This document shows positions 24,408 to 37,698 of a stretch of 64,000 nucleotides of DNA, piece after piece. The position numbers were made by a program, and so were the translations under genes. The notes below the pieces were generated by a model that saw nothing but the letters and a program-made list of their open reading frames with translations, was not told where the DNA came from and searched no databases. Each line of letters begins with the position of its first letter. Within the stretch, counting starts at the first letter, position 1. Origin of the DNA: Spongospora subterranea f. sp. subterranea (lineage: Eukaryota; Endomyxa: Phytomyxea; Phytomyxea; Plasmodiophorida); contig JAUGWO010000048.1 in NCBI GenBank assembly GCA_049724395.1, forward strand, positions 1 to 64,000, written 5' to 3'.

Positions 24408-27400
24408 TCATATCCATGCTGCCCATCCTTCGAACATGATTGCAAGATTGTGCTTATTTGTAGCTTCTTTAACGCGTTTGGTAACAGTCATATCATCACC
24501 GCACTCGAGCTTCATCTCAACACCTTTCAGTGCTGCTTCAGCTGCGGAAGAGGCATTTCGCATTTCGCTTGGAATTTCACTCGATTTAATAAACGTCTTC
24601 AGACCTGCAAACAAAGCCGAAAAAAGTTGCCGCCCATCAGCAACGGATAAGTTCCTGAAATGAACGTTGATGAAAGAATTGGTGATGCAGTAACACAAAC
24701 AATACCATTCTCCATTTTGGGAAAGAACGCCTGATATCGAGTCGTGAAGCTTTTCCCAATCGATACGAAGCTGTTGCGCAGCCGGCGAATCATAGCGGCA
24801 GAGACGCTGAAGCAGTGGACGAATGGAAGCTGTCCAAAGAGACTGCAGAGATGATATAATTTGTAGATCTTCGGGCGGCAGCTCCTGCATAGAATAAATA
24901 CGATTTTCGCGAAAAACACAATATTTCTTACCGGCAACATTTTGCGATTTTCTAGACTCTCTAAGGCATCCAAATCACTTTTCAGTGATTGTGCTTGGGC
25001 ACGAAGAGATGGAAGCTTTTGTATCAAGACTTTAGCATTATTCTATAGTGAAAGTTGACGCGTTGAAGTGAAAACGGAAGAGCAGTCTATAGATCAAACC
25101 TGTTGCTGAAGAAGACCTGTTGGAGGTTTTTTTACGCTGCACGAATTTGAGCCCTCAACAGTGGCTACTTTTTTCCTCATTTCATTGACGCTGCATGACA
25201 AACATCAGCGATTTTTTTGACATCTTCGTAGTAGCAAACCGATTGATTTTCTCAATGATATCGGGTAATTCGATAATCGACTTTTCGGCGTTTGAAATAT
25301 CTCGATTTTCACGGCAGCGAGTTCAGCAGTCTTTTTTCGAATGCCGTGTTCGCTTAGCAAGTGCTCAGATAAACTCGACACATATCGCAACCAAGGAGAC
25401 TGGTTTCCAAGGGCCCACGAATGTAGGTGCTCAATCTGAAGACGGGATCGTTGCAGCCTTTCGATCAATAATGCATGAATCATCAAGCGGTCAGCGGACC
25501 GCCGCTGTAGCGATGTTTGAATGGAGGGAAAATCATATTTCAAACTTGTCTAGTGGGCACATACCAAAATCTTGCTACTGCGCGGATGTGACCATTCGAA
25601 CAATGGGTTGTTACGAAAGGATTGCAGAATTGTTAGTATATGTACTCGCTGATTTCTACAGATAGAAAAAACCCTCTCCATAAGACGAATAAACTCGCCG
25701 TTTAGCAGCGCCAGAGGCCCCAAGGCACGACAAAGCGAAGGAGTCAACCGAAACGGAACAGTTTCGGGAACTCGAAGAGAAAGTCCTCCTTCAAAACAAA
25801 CCTTAAAGGCGATAAGCAATAGATAAGAATTGAAAACACTTGGATACCGCGAAATCGATATGAATTAATTCACCAGTTTCTAGCTTGACAAGAATATTGC
25901 CAAGATGACGATCTAATATAGAATAAGAAGTAACCATATACGAAAAATAGACTGGTTGTACCGCCAACTCCAAGAATGTATCCGATAACTGATGATGATG
26001 CCATGGTTGATGTAAACGTGCAACGCTTATGAAAATTGTCTTCGGCGCTGACCGAGGTCAACGCCAACTGGGTTTCCAAAACGGAGTCATCTGTTGATGC
26101 AAGAAGCGTTTCGTAAAGTTCATCGGCCAGACCAGTAGGCCATTCTCTGATAAATGGAATACACGTCAGATAAGATCGATGCGATAAAACATAATTGACC
26201 TTCTGGGTAACGAGATAGGCAGATTAAGCGATTGAAGCTTCTCGTGGAGTTTGGAGGTGAAAATTTGAGCCGGAGTAGATTCCGCAATATCTTGCTGCTC
26301 CTCGTCGGGGTAGCCTTGGCTGCCAGCGGCACCCCGATGAATTGCAGCCTGACCAAACCGGTGGAGTCGAAATAACGAGACCGCATCGTCAATCATGTGA
26401 ATCATCCCACATTGAGAGGAGATAGTTGTTACAGTATACGCAGGAGGCAAGCAGTGCACCTGGACAATATAACACTTAGACACGAAGAATTCAGCAAGAC
26501 TACGATAACGCCTACGCCTGTAGAATTAGAGCCATCGCTTAGGCAATGATTAACATATGCGCTAATTTGGAGCACCCGTTGATCAATATTCAAATCTTCT
26601 CTTCCCTTAAGAAGATACGTATACAAACAACCATCAGTGCCCCTAAAGGTGATTGATTTTGGACGCGTTTTGGTTTTTAAGATTTCAAGAGAAGGACGAG
26701 ATAATCCGGCAAGTTGAGCGCCAACGGGCATCCCCGGGATTCGGAAAACCGCGGGACTGGGAACCGAGGTAAATGAAGGCGACGCATTAGTAATCAATAC
26801 TAGAACAAGTCTTAACTCAACCGAAAACGTCAACAGATGCACAATACGAACCCTCAGAAAGCTGATGCATTTCTTGATGCATCCCCTTTAGCTGATGAAT
26901 AAGCGAAGAAAGCAGCAATTTGGATTCTATTGATGATCAGCTATTTCCAACAATAGTGATGCGAAACGGTACCAATATATTCAGGAGCAAGCTTTAGTGG
27001 AAGGTTCAGTATTGACATGACCGATTGCATAGCATGACGGTAACGTCGTTGGAAAACACGATTGTGCAAACATACGGAAACTGAGGACGAAAGATCAAAT
27101 AAATCCTGTAGACGTGTAAGGAGAGGATTAATAACAAGGTCGCGACCAAACCTGGAAACTAGAAAGGACCGAACTCATAACTCGAAGATATGCATCAGCA
27201 AAAGGTTGCCCACCAACACACTCTTCTATCCACCATCGCCAGCGCAAAGGGATCTCCGATATCAGATGCGGCAGCGTTTCGATCCACACATCCTCCAAAA
27301 ACACAGAGCACTCTCTCACACTTTGGCTGAACCGAGATATTTGCGAACAAAGCTCGGGGCGCGTTTCCTGGCTACTTCGTTAGGTTTTAGCGAATGCGAA

Positions 27401-30400
27401 TTTACATATAACAACCTTCAAAGAATTCAAAAGAGGTATCAGACTGGCAGGTGCATCAGTGGCAGACACAGGAATTATGACATTCTCGGCATAATCCGTA
27501 TTGCAAGCAACTTGAAAAAGCAGCTGCCGCACGTAATTGGCTTGCGACTCACTATGATCCGGACGATGCAAGATTGCAAGTAATTGAGGAACAACATCTA
27601 CCCATGTTATGGCCGGTGGAAAACAATTGTGAGTAACAAATCCTCGATCGATCAACGCCACAGCAAAGAGAGCATCATGATATGAATACTGATCACATAA
27701 CGATGAAACGATAAGCTAGAGGGCAAATAAGATACACATATTTTCGCAAATGGCCGGAACACTACCTGAGATGCACGCTGGAACAGTTCATATGAGCGAG
27801 ACGCTAACGATGCAATCTGGTTTAACAAACGCGACCCCGATTCAAACTGGTCCCAATCGATCTCCATTCCCAAAGACCTCGACACAATATTACGGATCTA
27901 TAGCATGATTAGCTCATCGGACTTTACAACAATAAGATTTAGACCTTTTGTTCGTCCATAGGTCCTACTCCATTGCATAACTCAGCATTGATCGCGGCAA
28001 ACGCACTGTCAATAGCTTCGGATTCTGATGTAGGAAGAAACATGTGCATGACCTCCGCGATCATCTGAAAAAGTTTCTGCAGAAAATGTTCAATCATTTC
28101 CAAGAAAAAAAAACATATGCTCACCGAAGCATTTGCTGGTTTTTTCTGGTGTGCAATCTCACGAATCGCATTCAACCATCCAGGGGATCGGACATCTGCG
28201 ACGTCAGCGCACCATCTGGCGAAATAGCTGCTGTTACGTAGGACTGAAAATAAAGGGACGTTAGAAAAACAGTGCCATGAAGTTCCGTACTGACCTGTCG
28301 AGGTTGTAAAAATGTACTCTTGTAGATCAACAACGCTTTCAAAATTGTTGTTGCAAAAAATTTCATCGGTCCTCATACATTCTTCCGAAGCAGAATCAAG
28401 CATGAGAAGATGGCACCCAAGGTGAGACGAATTGTGCAGTAGATCCCAGAGTTCCGGTGTATGTGAACTACATGAAGTTTCTGTGATGGAGAAAACCTGA
28501 AACCGTAGTTCTAGTGTTATATCAGAACAAGAGAGCGCCAGCGATGAAAGCTTAGCAGTCATGCGATGATTATTGTGAACCCTCGCACACTTCAGCAAAT
28601 CAGCTAAAATCGAAAGGCGAGGGAAACACGCATGCAGCTCTGATAAAATGTGCAGCGGAGCAGGGCTTAAAACGTTGAAACACGCATCACGACCCGCGAT
28701 AAAACTTTGCAAAATTTGGTCTGTTATTTAGGTTGATAAGATTTCAGACAACATTTGATAACAGTGGACGTACGGTACGCAATGATATTCTGCATTTCAA
28801 AAGCAGAGCAACATAATGTAGAGGTTTGATTCGAAAAGTAAATAAATTTCTGAAGATCAGACCGCGTCTCATCGCTGAGAGCATTATATCCAACAGCTCT
28901 AATCCGAGTACACCATAGTTGGCAGTGCCTCTGGATCAGAGACGGCTCAGAAGCTTTCAACAGTTCGGCCTGCACGTTGTTAGAAAATACAAAGAAGATG
29001 CGAGCCCACTACCTGAAGTTCCTCCCAGTGACATTCAAGCAAAGAAGCGGACGACTCGACGTTTCCCTGGTCGAGAAGCTGCGATGATCGAATTGATAAC
29101 ATGTGAATAAAAGAATTCGCCGTTGGAGCCTGAAAACATGGTATTAGAGATGATTAATTGTTTATGATTATACAACGCGCTTACATTCAAAAGAGAATCC
29201 GTAGAAACATCCACTAGATCCCATTGCCGTAAAGCATGAGAACAATCGGCAATACCACTCCAAGCCAAGTCGATATGTTCTAAATCAGTAGCTGTCCTAA
29301 TCGCATCTGCATATGCGGTTGCCGCATCTTCCATCCTGGAGATCGATTGAAAATGCAAACCCATAAGGAGGTCGTTTACGGTTTGCGACACGTTTATTTG
29401 ATGAGTTTTCAGCCTGACAAATAATGAGCTTTGATAACGGTAACAATGAAAATTACCATATAGAAAGGGCTGGAATATCGCCCGTCATTAATCTTGCTTG
29501 CCGAAGAGCAGAGGCTAAAGGCAAAACCACGGCGCCCGGGTCAAAATGCATGACATCCTGGAGATATTCAGCCCGCTGAATCGAGAAGGGAATACTCATT
29601 GTAAGGCGAAGTAAATGTGGCTGCATACGGTCAAAGAACGACTCGCACACGGCACGATTGGAGATGAAAAATCTAAATATGGTCAGAAAAAAGCAGAGAG
29701 CAACAACGACCAGCAACTAACGGGGCAACCGATGGAAATGGGGATGGTACCACAAGACTTTGAAGGGCAGCTATCGCTGTTAGGCGACGTAAATGAAAAA
29801 AAACCGACATCATTAAAACAGCTGGATAAGGATCCAGGCAATTCAATACGTTCTGACAAAGATGCTCTAATGTCTGAACAGGTTTCCCTGAAAAGTAAGA
29901 GACGTTAGCGATAATTTTCCACCATTAATGGTTTACCTGTGGTGCGAAGCTTATCGTGAACAAGGGTTTTCGAAACATCAATAGTCAAGCACTGCATGGT
30001 CTCATAATCATTGTTATATCGATCAGCCGAAAGAATCTCATCTAAAGCAATAATGTACTCTTGCCCTGACAGGACATTATGGGACTGAAGTCGATCTCTG
30101 AGAACCTTGATTTGAATTTCACCGAAGCAAGAGCTCGAAAGATATGTATCTTCCGGCGAATAAACAGAGACGGAAACCAATAAATCCTAGGCCTCCATGT
30201 AAGTAAGGTTCAATGTAAAAAATAGAAATGTAACCTTGGCAGCAAATTCAACAGCACAATCATCAGGCGCAGAGTGAATCCGATGCCAAAGAACGCGAGT
30301 CCGTAAAGATATGAAACTTCCCCATGGGACACGGCCCAGCCGGGTAAAGCATTCAAACACGGATTGACGAAGAGTTTCAGACCGATTTTTGGATAATCTC

Positions 30401-32063
30401 GTCAGAGATTCACCAATATCGTCCCAAAACTTCGAAGCAATATGAGATAATTTTTGCAACCAACTAGAAAAGAACGCGGGGAAAAACGCTGGAGCGAACG
30501 AAGAACGAAGCAAAGATGTAGCAAGAACTTGTAATTGAGTTTCCTCTGGAAAGCGATCAGATTCATGTCGAAGTATATTGTGAAGTAAAAAATTTAGGAT
30601 CACAAAATCGTCAATGCATTTCCCTGAAATAAGCCACGATGAAAGCATGAAGGCTAGATTCCATTCAGATTTGATTATAACCCGTAGCAGGAAAAGACGT
30701 TGAGAATGTGGAAATATCTGGATAAAGTCAGGTAACTGAATCAGTAAAAGAGTAAAAAAAATTACATGGTTTCCCGATAATATTTGGGATAATAACTCTG
30801 AGCAAACCATGCTCATAGCATCCGATGATAATGACGAAAGCGCAGTGGCTAACAGTTTGCAAATTGCGGGCTCTGTAGAAATGCATTCAAAAGAGCGTCA
30901 TCTGCACAAACTTATCATTCACCATGTGCCTCCGCCAAGAAATCGTTGCCAAGCAACGCAAACGCCTCTCGCACAAGCTCAACCGTAACGCCTCGCAAAT
31001 TTACTAGCAAAGTCAAAATAGATGAGCATTGACTGGTGAGGTTCAGAACGGTTCTTTTGGATTTGAACGCTAAACGTTCCGAGAGCCTTCGAAAAGTGAT
31101 GCGGAGAAGGCATGAAAAGACCTCAAGATCTTGACCTGATGTTTCAATAAACTCGGAAAGTTCCTCTATAAAAACGTCAGTTGCAAAAGTGTAATAAAAT
31201 GTATCCAGCATACTGGTCGCAGTGAAAAGAATTTGAGAATTCCAAGCAGCAGGCGATGATGCGATGGATTCAAGAAAACTGCACATAGTTGCGGCATAGA
31301 TAGGCGGGTTATCAACTCCGACAAGCACCGAGTGAAACATCCTAGAGTGTGTTTAAGAGATTAGTTTGCAAACAGTAAAATTCAATAACCCAATCGAGGA
31401 GACAGTGTCCTGCGAACACGGATTTTGTAGAACTCGTTGAGCAAACAGCTCCAGCGATTGAAGCGCAAATCGTGGATGTTCAGACCAAAGCTGTTTAGAT
31501 GATCTCACCATGTCTGACGACGGTTAAGATACGTGTTTTGAAACGAGACCGAGAGCAGAAGGAATACCGTGTATAAGCGAAATCTCCTCGGCACTTAAGG
31601 ATTCTATTGATTCGTTAGAAAATAAGGCAAAAACAAACCCGACAATCGTTTGAAAGTGCGGTTTGCAGTGAAGTGGCCTCTGCAGGCAAAGCTGGCACGC
31701 AATCCGAACGGAAAGCGACTTTGATATATCGACGCCTTTATGAATTATGAATTCAACCAGACCATCGACAAGCAGTTGATCTCGACCATCCACAAAGTTC
31801 AAGGTATTGTTTGCGACAATCTACGCTTTTGCTAAGACACGTCAACGAGGGAGGGTGTAGCTTGAACACACCTCATTCAATGCTGCCATGGCGAAGAGTT
31901 TGCTTATCAGGCAGTGACGACACAGCTCCATTGACGACTTTGCCTTGCAAATGGCGCAATAACCGCATCTCAGTATGAGCTCTCGTGGAGATATCAGAAT
32001 CCCCAAAGTGAGAAGCAACGCGATTGCAAACTGCGCCCAGTAAACGAGCCATTGGTTGTCCAT
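24408..32063 (-). CDS. SMG1: SMG1 phosphatidylinositol-3-kinase-like protein kinase
   Basis: A large minus-strand gene of some twenty exons with ~50-base introns. SMG1 phosphorylates UPF1 in nonsense-mediated mRNA decay. The kinase domain is near 25550-26842: LKTKTRPKSITFRGTDG, YTYLLKGREDL (ATP-binding Lys), SQCGMIHMIDDAVSLF, then GVGDRHLGNILV (catalytic Asp and Asn, restored across an intron) and HIDF followed by VCFEGGLSLRVPE (metal Asp). About 350 residues follow, then a FATC end (VTKRVKEATNKHNLA, FEGWAAWI, stop at 24408). A long insert between kinase and FATC, the TYLLKGREDL wording and the GWxAW end distinguish SMG1 from TOR, ATR and ATM. Exons 26900-32063 are helical repeat-like and fit the HEAT/FAT region. 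ATG 32063 is the proposed start. I treat all minus exons as one gene; the N-terminal exon borders are approximate. Confidence 0.85.
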
Positions 32064-32720
32064 TGTTTATATTTCTAAAAAATAAACTCCTTAGAATTTG
32101 AAAATTGACATTTACGAGTTATAAAGAGAACAACCTTGACTCAAATCCGCTTTCAAGACAGGAAACAAGCGAAGAATAATGTTCAAGTAACGTTTGGATT
32201 TGAACATGATGTTCAAGGATCTGTATTAATCACAAACTATATTGATGAACCTGTTTGCGACACAAATAAACCACAACGCACATCTCTGGCGCGATCAAGC
32301 CTTATAGCCGGAGAAGTTTGGTGCTGGTCACTAGAGACTGTCAAAGACCACAGGAGCTTCAACGCCGCCTGGATCTGTATCTGGTCAGACACCGTGCTAA
32401 TGATTGGAGTAAAACCAGAGCATCCGCTCCCGATACCCGTTCCCGAGATTTAAACAAAGCCACAGACGCACGGGATTGCCGGATTGAATTGTGATGATTG
32501 GTTCGGCCTTTAGTGACTATTGCGCAGCCAACTTAGCATGACTGGCTCGTCTCATCACTCAACAAAAAAGTTTGAACATAAAAAAAAGTTCGTAACGAAT
32601 CTGGCTTTTGAGGGCGAGAACCGAATTGGACGGCAGATAATACCGCTGTACCGACTTGATGGCGCAAATATGTTATTTAGCTGAACGAATATAGATATAC
32701 ATGATTTACAATAAATACAA
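32064..32720. other. Intergenic, ambiguous ORFs on both strands
   Basis: Both strands are open around 32136-32453. A plus frame ends in HPLPIPVPEI and a minus frame reads IQAALKLLWSLTV, and neither has a family. The minus frame could be an extra upstream exon of SMG1. Undecided. Confidence 0.25.
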
Positions 32721-33640
32721 CTAGATGGGCCCGAACTGGGCCATACGGTCTTCGAACAGGTTGACGATGGATATCCGAGGGATAGACCGTGTCGTCTGTG
32801 ATGATGACCCGAAGTACCGGCTGAGCCCATTTGATCGTGAATGATTGGGGTCGAGGAGGTGGCCGTTGTTGGGATGGTCAGCTGAACTTTGACATACTGT
32901 GATGTTATCGCTTCCTGGGATATCTGGGCTTTCTGGAACCGAAGTCACAAAACCGTCGATTCCACTTGAGGAAGCAGTGTTTCGGCACGTTCCATTATCG
33001 GCTCACGGGACGAACTTGATGCCGAAACCGATCAAATGTCGGGGTCTCAAATACACACGATGGGAACGTTGAACTATTCGGTAGGGTTGGATGTGGACTA
33101 GGTGTACGAGGCGATTGTTGAACGAAGACGGCGCTTCGGCTGCGAACATGAGGTGGCGATGAGAATCTTGAAGCTTGATCGGACCGATGAGTGAGGCCGT
33201 TGTTCGTAGGAGATGAGGGTTCGTCGCTCAAACAATTGTCATCTTCGTCTGACGACGAGACAATTCGCCTCCTCACTCTGCGCTCATGAAGCAGATTCCC
33301 TTGGGGAAGGCGTCCTGTGGACAATTGCCGCCCAATGGCGCGAGGCGTTGACACGTTGCGCAACCGACGGCGGCGAGCTGGCGCTTCTGTCTCTATCTCC
33401 CCTTCTGCTGCTATAAATCCATCTCCGTCATCATATTCAGATAGAATATATTGATCGTACTCGGCCAGTTCTTCCAAGTCTTCGACCCCTTCTTTACGAT
33501 GTTTTTTTTTCAGTTAGTCGACCAGATCAATGTCCCTTAACCGCTTACCTTGATCGTGCTCGTTCTGTATCTGATTGCGATTCTCGACTTTAATACTGAC
33601 TTTCCCAGATATTATGTGCGAAAAGCGAGTTTTACATCTA
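32721..33640 (-). CDS. Disordered Ser/Arg-rich protein, unknown
   Basis: Minus-strand exon 2 carries ELAEYDQYILSEYDDGDGF, a basic stretch (RRRRLRN), an acidic phospho-site-like patch (VSSSDEDDN) and many Ser-Pro pairs (QQSPRTPSPHP). A likely upstream exon (about 33550-33640) joins through an intron with GTAAGC and a CTAACTGA branch site, giving a junction DQ-EGVEDLEEL. Downstream a frame to 32721 ends in SIVNLFEDRMAQFGPI. Whether that last part is spliced on is unclear: a GTGAGC donor near 33005 allows two different acceptors or frames. No family recognised. Composition suggests a nuclear, phosphorylated protein. The true start lies further right. Confidence 0.5.
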
Positions 33641-34290
33641 CCATGGTTGCATCAGGGGAACCGCGTGGTTGAGAGCCCTGCGTAGATCTTACAAGGGGCA
33701 TAAGTTGGTGACGACCGCCCATTGTTCAAGGCAATGTCGGCACATGATATGGCTGCATGACGCCGGGCGTGAAGGCAGAAATGGCTTAGACAAGCATATG
33801 GCACAGCAGAGCGGCTCTGGCTCTGACATCATCAATACATTATTCGTCACGCACTACAAATGACCAAGGGACGGGGCCAGCGATCATCTTCACGACGAAC
33901 CCCAAATACAAAAGTCGATCAAAAATCGGGTAAATCCGCTCAAGTTGGTCTTCACACGTGACTACCATCAGCAATGGAGGGAAAGTCGATCAAAAATCGT
34001 TGTAGTTAATCGACGGAAACGTCCAGTAATAAATATTCGAACACATTTTCGAACTCAGACCAGTATTACTATAAACAAGCAGAAGTCGACGAGGGAATAT
34101 CGTGTTTGTCGACAATGATAACGGGACGGGCACGATGGCGCACACATTCATTGATTAACAATCACTGAAGGTGTTAACGGTGCCTTGAATCATCAAATCA
34201 ACCCTCACCATAGTGATCCTTACGAGCCGAGATATCAACGTAAACTCTGGAAGCTGCGAAAGGGCGGATTCGCAAGGCTGATAAATTGGT
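33641..34290. other. Intergenic, nothing recognised
   Basis: A phrase GTCGATCAAAAATCG occurs twice (about 33913 and 33988) as a short direct repeat. No gene supported. Confidence 0.3.
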
Positions 34291-34878
34291 TTATATATGT
34301 GGTCTCCAGGACTCGATCCATTGGATAATACGCATTGTGTTTTGTTCCATCTCGTCTGGCGTGTTGCTTTGTAGTTCATGAACGATATCAGGATCGAAAT
34401 TTTCGCGAGCTTCGTCGAGACAGACTTGCATAATTTCAGCCTCGATGTTCTCCGAGATCTTGTTTTGCGCATATTTACGGTTTTCGAGGCGTTCGTACAG
34501 AACGGAATTGTCAGTCCTTAGAACGATAATTAGATCGATGACGTCTTCTGGAAACGCATATGATGTGTGGAAATCGATCAAATTCCCCCCTTGTTGCAGC
34601 TGCGGTGTCAAGATCGAAAGCAACTACAATCAAAGCCCCTGTATTAGAACCGGGGGCGAACGCCTGTATTTCCCGCCCACCTTGTCTTCATCCAAAATAA
34701 AACAGTCGAACTCTTCATTGCGCCCTTCATAGCACTGATACTCTTTGACGATGGTACCCACCTCGACATGGACCAATCCCGTTGCCAACTTCACCAATTC
34801 GCAGATTGTTGATTTTCCGCAGCCTGGCGTCCCCGTGATGAGGATGTTTGGACGGCTCCGTTGCGCCCGAGATTCCAT
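34291..34878 (-). CDS. AK6: Adenylate kinase 6 / Fap7 ribosome biogenesis ATPase
   Basis: Exons 34681-34878 and 34291-34623 on the minus strand (intron 34624-34680) give 176 residues, the usual length. Fap7/AK6 is a nuclear P-loop NMP-kinase-like ATPase needed for the final 18S rRNA processing step through uS11. Seen: Walker A GTPGCGKST, VGTIVKEYQCYEG, DCFILDEDK at the splice, then GGNLIDFHTSYAFPE, LIIVLRTDNSVLYERLENR (LID region) and IMQVCLDEARENF. The C-terminus QWIESWRPHI also matches. The ATG at 34878 gives a ten-residue lead before the P-loop, as in homologues. Confidence 0.93.
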
Positions 34879-35360
34879 CGTTTTCCAGTCCTGAAGATTT
34901 TGGGGATTTTCGTGGATCCCGTCACGGACTTTTATCCCTTGATGTTGATTGATCGAGTGTCAACGATAAGGATGATCTCAAAGATTAAATCTGCGTCACA
35001 TTCACATTGTTTCAAGGTAAATGCTCTGTTGTACTAACTATAATTACGCGGTTCTCGGGAGCTGCGGTATGCAAAAAGCATAGCGGTATTAAAATTTCAA
35101 CGTTTTTCCTATTTTTATACAAAGCCATTGTATACAAAGGTTTTCAATTGTAGCAAAAATGGTCACCATTGGTCGCATTATGTCCAAGAATGTGTTGGGT
35201 TGTGTGTTCTGGCCCTCGTGGCCGTGCGTGTGTCGTCGTTCAAACTTCAAACTGTAGTTGGTAACGGGTGCGCAGTGCGTGGGGGCTGCGGATTGCCAAC
35301 CCCACTGGTAACTTCGGCGACGGACGGAGTCTGTTGTGTGACCAGGTTCATTCGTCACCG
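34879..35360. other. Divergent promoter region
   Basis: Lies between AK6 (leftward) and mS34 (rightward). Both strands have short open frames without family signature. Shared promoter inferred from layout only. Confidence 0.3.
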
Positions 35361-35806
35361 ATGTTGGCGACATTCTGCAAATATCGCCGCTTACTATCCG
35401 CTGTCGCGTCCGACGCAGTCGATGAAACTGTAAAAAAAGTGAAAACGAAGGGGAAAAATTTCTACGAAGTTGCCGATAAACTAGTCGGCGGTGGAAAAGG
35501 ACTAAATTTGTCTCGAAGTCTATGGCGCCGTTATCCAGAGCCTTGCTATTGGACCGTTTCGCGAGTCAAGTTCAGTAAGGTAGTGATTCAAGGAAGACAA
35601 ACTACCTTGAATACTTTTTTTAAAATGAATTTTTCTAGCATGGTCATACTCCAAAAGCGTGGGGAACGCTAACTTGGCGAGGGGTACCCGAAGAAAGGGT
35701 TAGGGAAATACGAGGAACACACAAACGACAATGGCGCGTATTCGAGGCCCAAACACCCCAGGAGGAAAAACCAACGGATGCCGCGAGAATAGAGCAGGAG
35801 CAATGA
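35361..35806 (+). CDS. Mitochondrial small-subunit ribosomal protein mS34-like
   Basis: Exons 35361-35579 and 35639-35806, 128 residues. The N-terminus (MLATFCKYRRLLSAVAS) is a mitochondrial presequence. Then come GKNFYEVADKLVGGGKG, SRSLWRRYPEPCYWTVSRVKF and, after the intron, HGHTPKAWGTLTWRG and KRQWRVFE. The W-R-Y/K, WTVTRV and WG-LTWRG blocks follow the mS34 family of the mitoribosomal small subunit. The upstream ORF in this frame reaches 35268, but the presequence and conservation support ATG 35361. Confidence 0.8.
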
Positions 35807-35922
35807 TTTCATCTTTGTATCAGTTTATATAAATAAATACGACAATGGCCATGATATTGGGTTGCGGAAGACGTGGCCAATATATACAATTAATGGATAA
35901 AAACGATGCAGTTAAATAAATA

Positions 35923-37698
35923 TTATTTACGCTTGATCTTCTTCGGGGAACCCGCCTGACGCTTGCAGCGCAGGCAACAGCAACAGAGGAACCAGGCGAT
36001 CCTGATCACGAGCAGGACTGACCTTTTGATGGGGACGCCGATCATTTCACAGACAGCAATCGCTTCCAACAGGAAGAACGCTGCACAGTAGACAAGACAG
36101 GAATATTGCTAGGTTAACAAACAAGGAAATTAACAAAAATGGAATGGATATGAAATGTTGCGATTGTGTCGGACCTGAGGTTCGGGAAAACCTGTGCCCA
36201 AATCAACGTGAGCGAGACCCAGCAGCGACGAGACTGCCGGAAGTGTGGAACAAAGAAGGAGAAGGAACGTATTCCTCGCAAGAACCTCTTGCGTCTTTGG
36301 ACCTTGAGTGATTTGTCAATCCGGCAGCCCATTTGAAAATCCAGCTATCCAGGGCGGCGGTCGAGACGGCAACAAATAAGTACATGACCAAGGACATGTC
36401 GGAGATGAACAACACGACGGACGAAATTTGCGGGCGCCACATCTTGCGAAACATTCCATCAATTTCCACGTTGAAAATTCGATAGATAATCATTGAAATA
36501 AAATCCTCACACCTCGCGGCTGCCCTGATCGCGATTCCAATGGGAAATAGAATCGATATAAAAGACATTAGACAGGCTACAATGTTCTGAACCACAGTTT
36601 GACAGCGCCATCTATGTCGAACCGCATCTGAATGTAGAGTTTGCAATTCGTGAAGTCGTTTTTCTAAATCTTCGATCAGCACATCCTCTGCCACTCCGGC
36701 GCACAGAACGTTTCTTGTTGTGTAATCGTCAATATACGGCTTTTGACTACGGTTTGCGGCTTCAATTTGCTGTAGAATAGCTTCCAGTTCGAATTCGTAT
36801 GAGGCTAGAACGTCGGAATCAAGGGGAACCGGCCAAGGGACGAATAAACAATAAGCGTCACGAAGAAGCCTAGGGAACCCGTGTCGAAAGTAGACCAGAT
36901 AGGCCAACAGGCCAGGAATTTGAAACGCGTACCCGCTCATGAGAAACCCAGCCTCAAACGGTTGTCCGGTTACCATAAACTGAAATTGGGAATAGAAAAC
37001 AGTTAAGAGAGGAAATATTTGACGACGTTGTAAAGCGGCAAACCTGAAGGATGGCAAGAGATCCATGGAACGAAATAGCGATTAGCGACTGGATTGTCAA
37101 AGTTTCCAGAACTCGGGACAAGAAACCACTTTGCGACGTTAATCCTTCCGCTTCTTCATAAAGAAAAGCAAAGGGAAATACAACGAAAAATGCAACGGTT
37201 GATGCCCACGATAATCCAGTCCACGATGCTGAAACCCCATTAGTTTGAAAAAGTGATAAACGGTAAACATTCAGAAACCAGTACCTCGTAAAAACTGATA
37301 TTCAACCCAGAAGAAGATGTAGTTGACCTTGAGAACGGAAGCCGAGAAAGCGGCCGCTGAGACGAATAACAAAATCCAAAGACCGCTTAACGCCAGAACA
37401 AACGCACACAAATGAAACCTTAACGTTCGATCAGTCGTCGTTAAACGAAATCCCAAGAGCAATAAATTACGGTAATGTGAGGATGCTATGCCCTGAAAAC
37501 CTGGAGGTGTTTAACCGCCCGGTAGCGCCAATATGCTGGTACGCTAGGGACATGATATATGCTACAGTAAAAAACAGGAACGTCGCCTGAACCCAAAGGA
37601 GTTGATTTAGAACCGGAACAGATGAAAAGTACTCAACTTACGACTCCATATTTCAACTGGGTTGAAAAGGAGATCTGGGATGAGATATCTTCCTCCAT
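35923..37698 (-). CDS. LMBR1-family multi-pass membrane protein
   Basis: Start ATG 37698 (MEEDISSQISFS), stop at 35923, about seven exons. Several transmembrane helices are clear: VATFLFFTVAYIMSLAY, AFVLALSGLWILLFVSAA, VAFFVVFPFAFLYEEAEGL, FQIPGLLAYLVYF, IVACLMSFISILFPIGIAI and ISSVVLFISDMSLVMYLFVAV, plus a Cys-rich end (IAWFLCCCCLRCK). The PFAFLYEEAEGL...GFLSRVLETL block matches the PFAYFFTESEG...G...RVYET segment of LMBR1/LIMR proteins, and the coiled EDLEKRLHELQTLHSDA loop sits where those proteins have theirs. The family acts as membrane receptors or sterol/cobalamin-related transporters; the substrate here is unknown. The intron after VKYG-type residues (GTAAGTTGAG to GGGTTCAG) is certain. 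Confidence 0.8.

Noticed and set aside
29615-29908. Plus-strand ORF of 97 codons
   Set aside because: Lies antisense inside the SMG1 exon chain; the minus strand keeps the exon pattern and intron borders.
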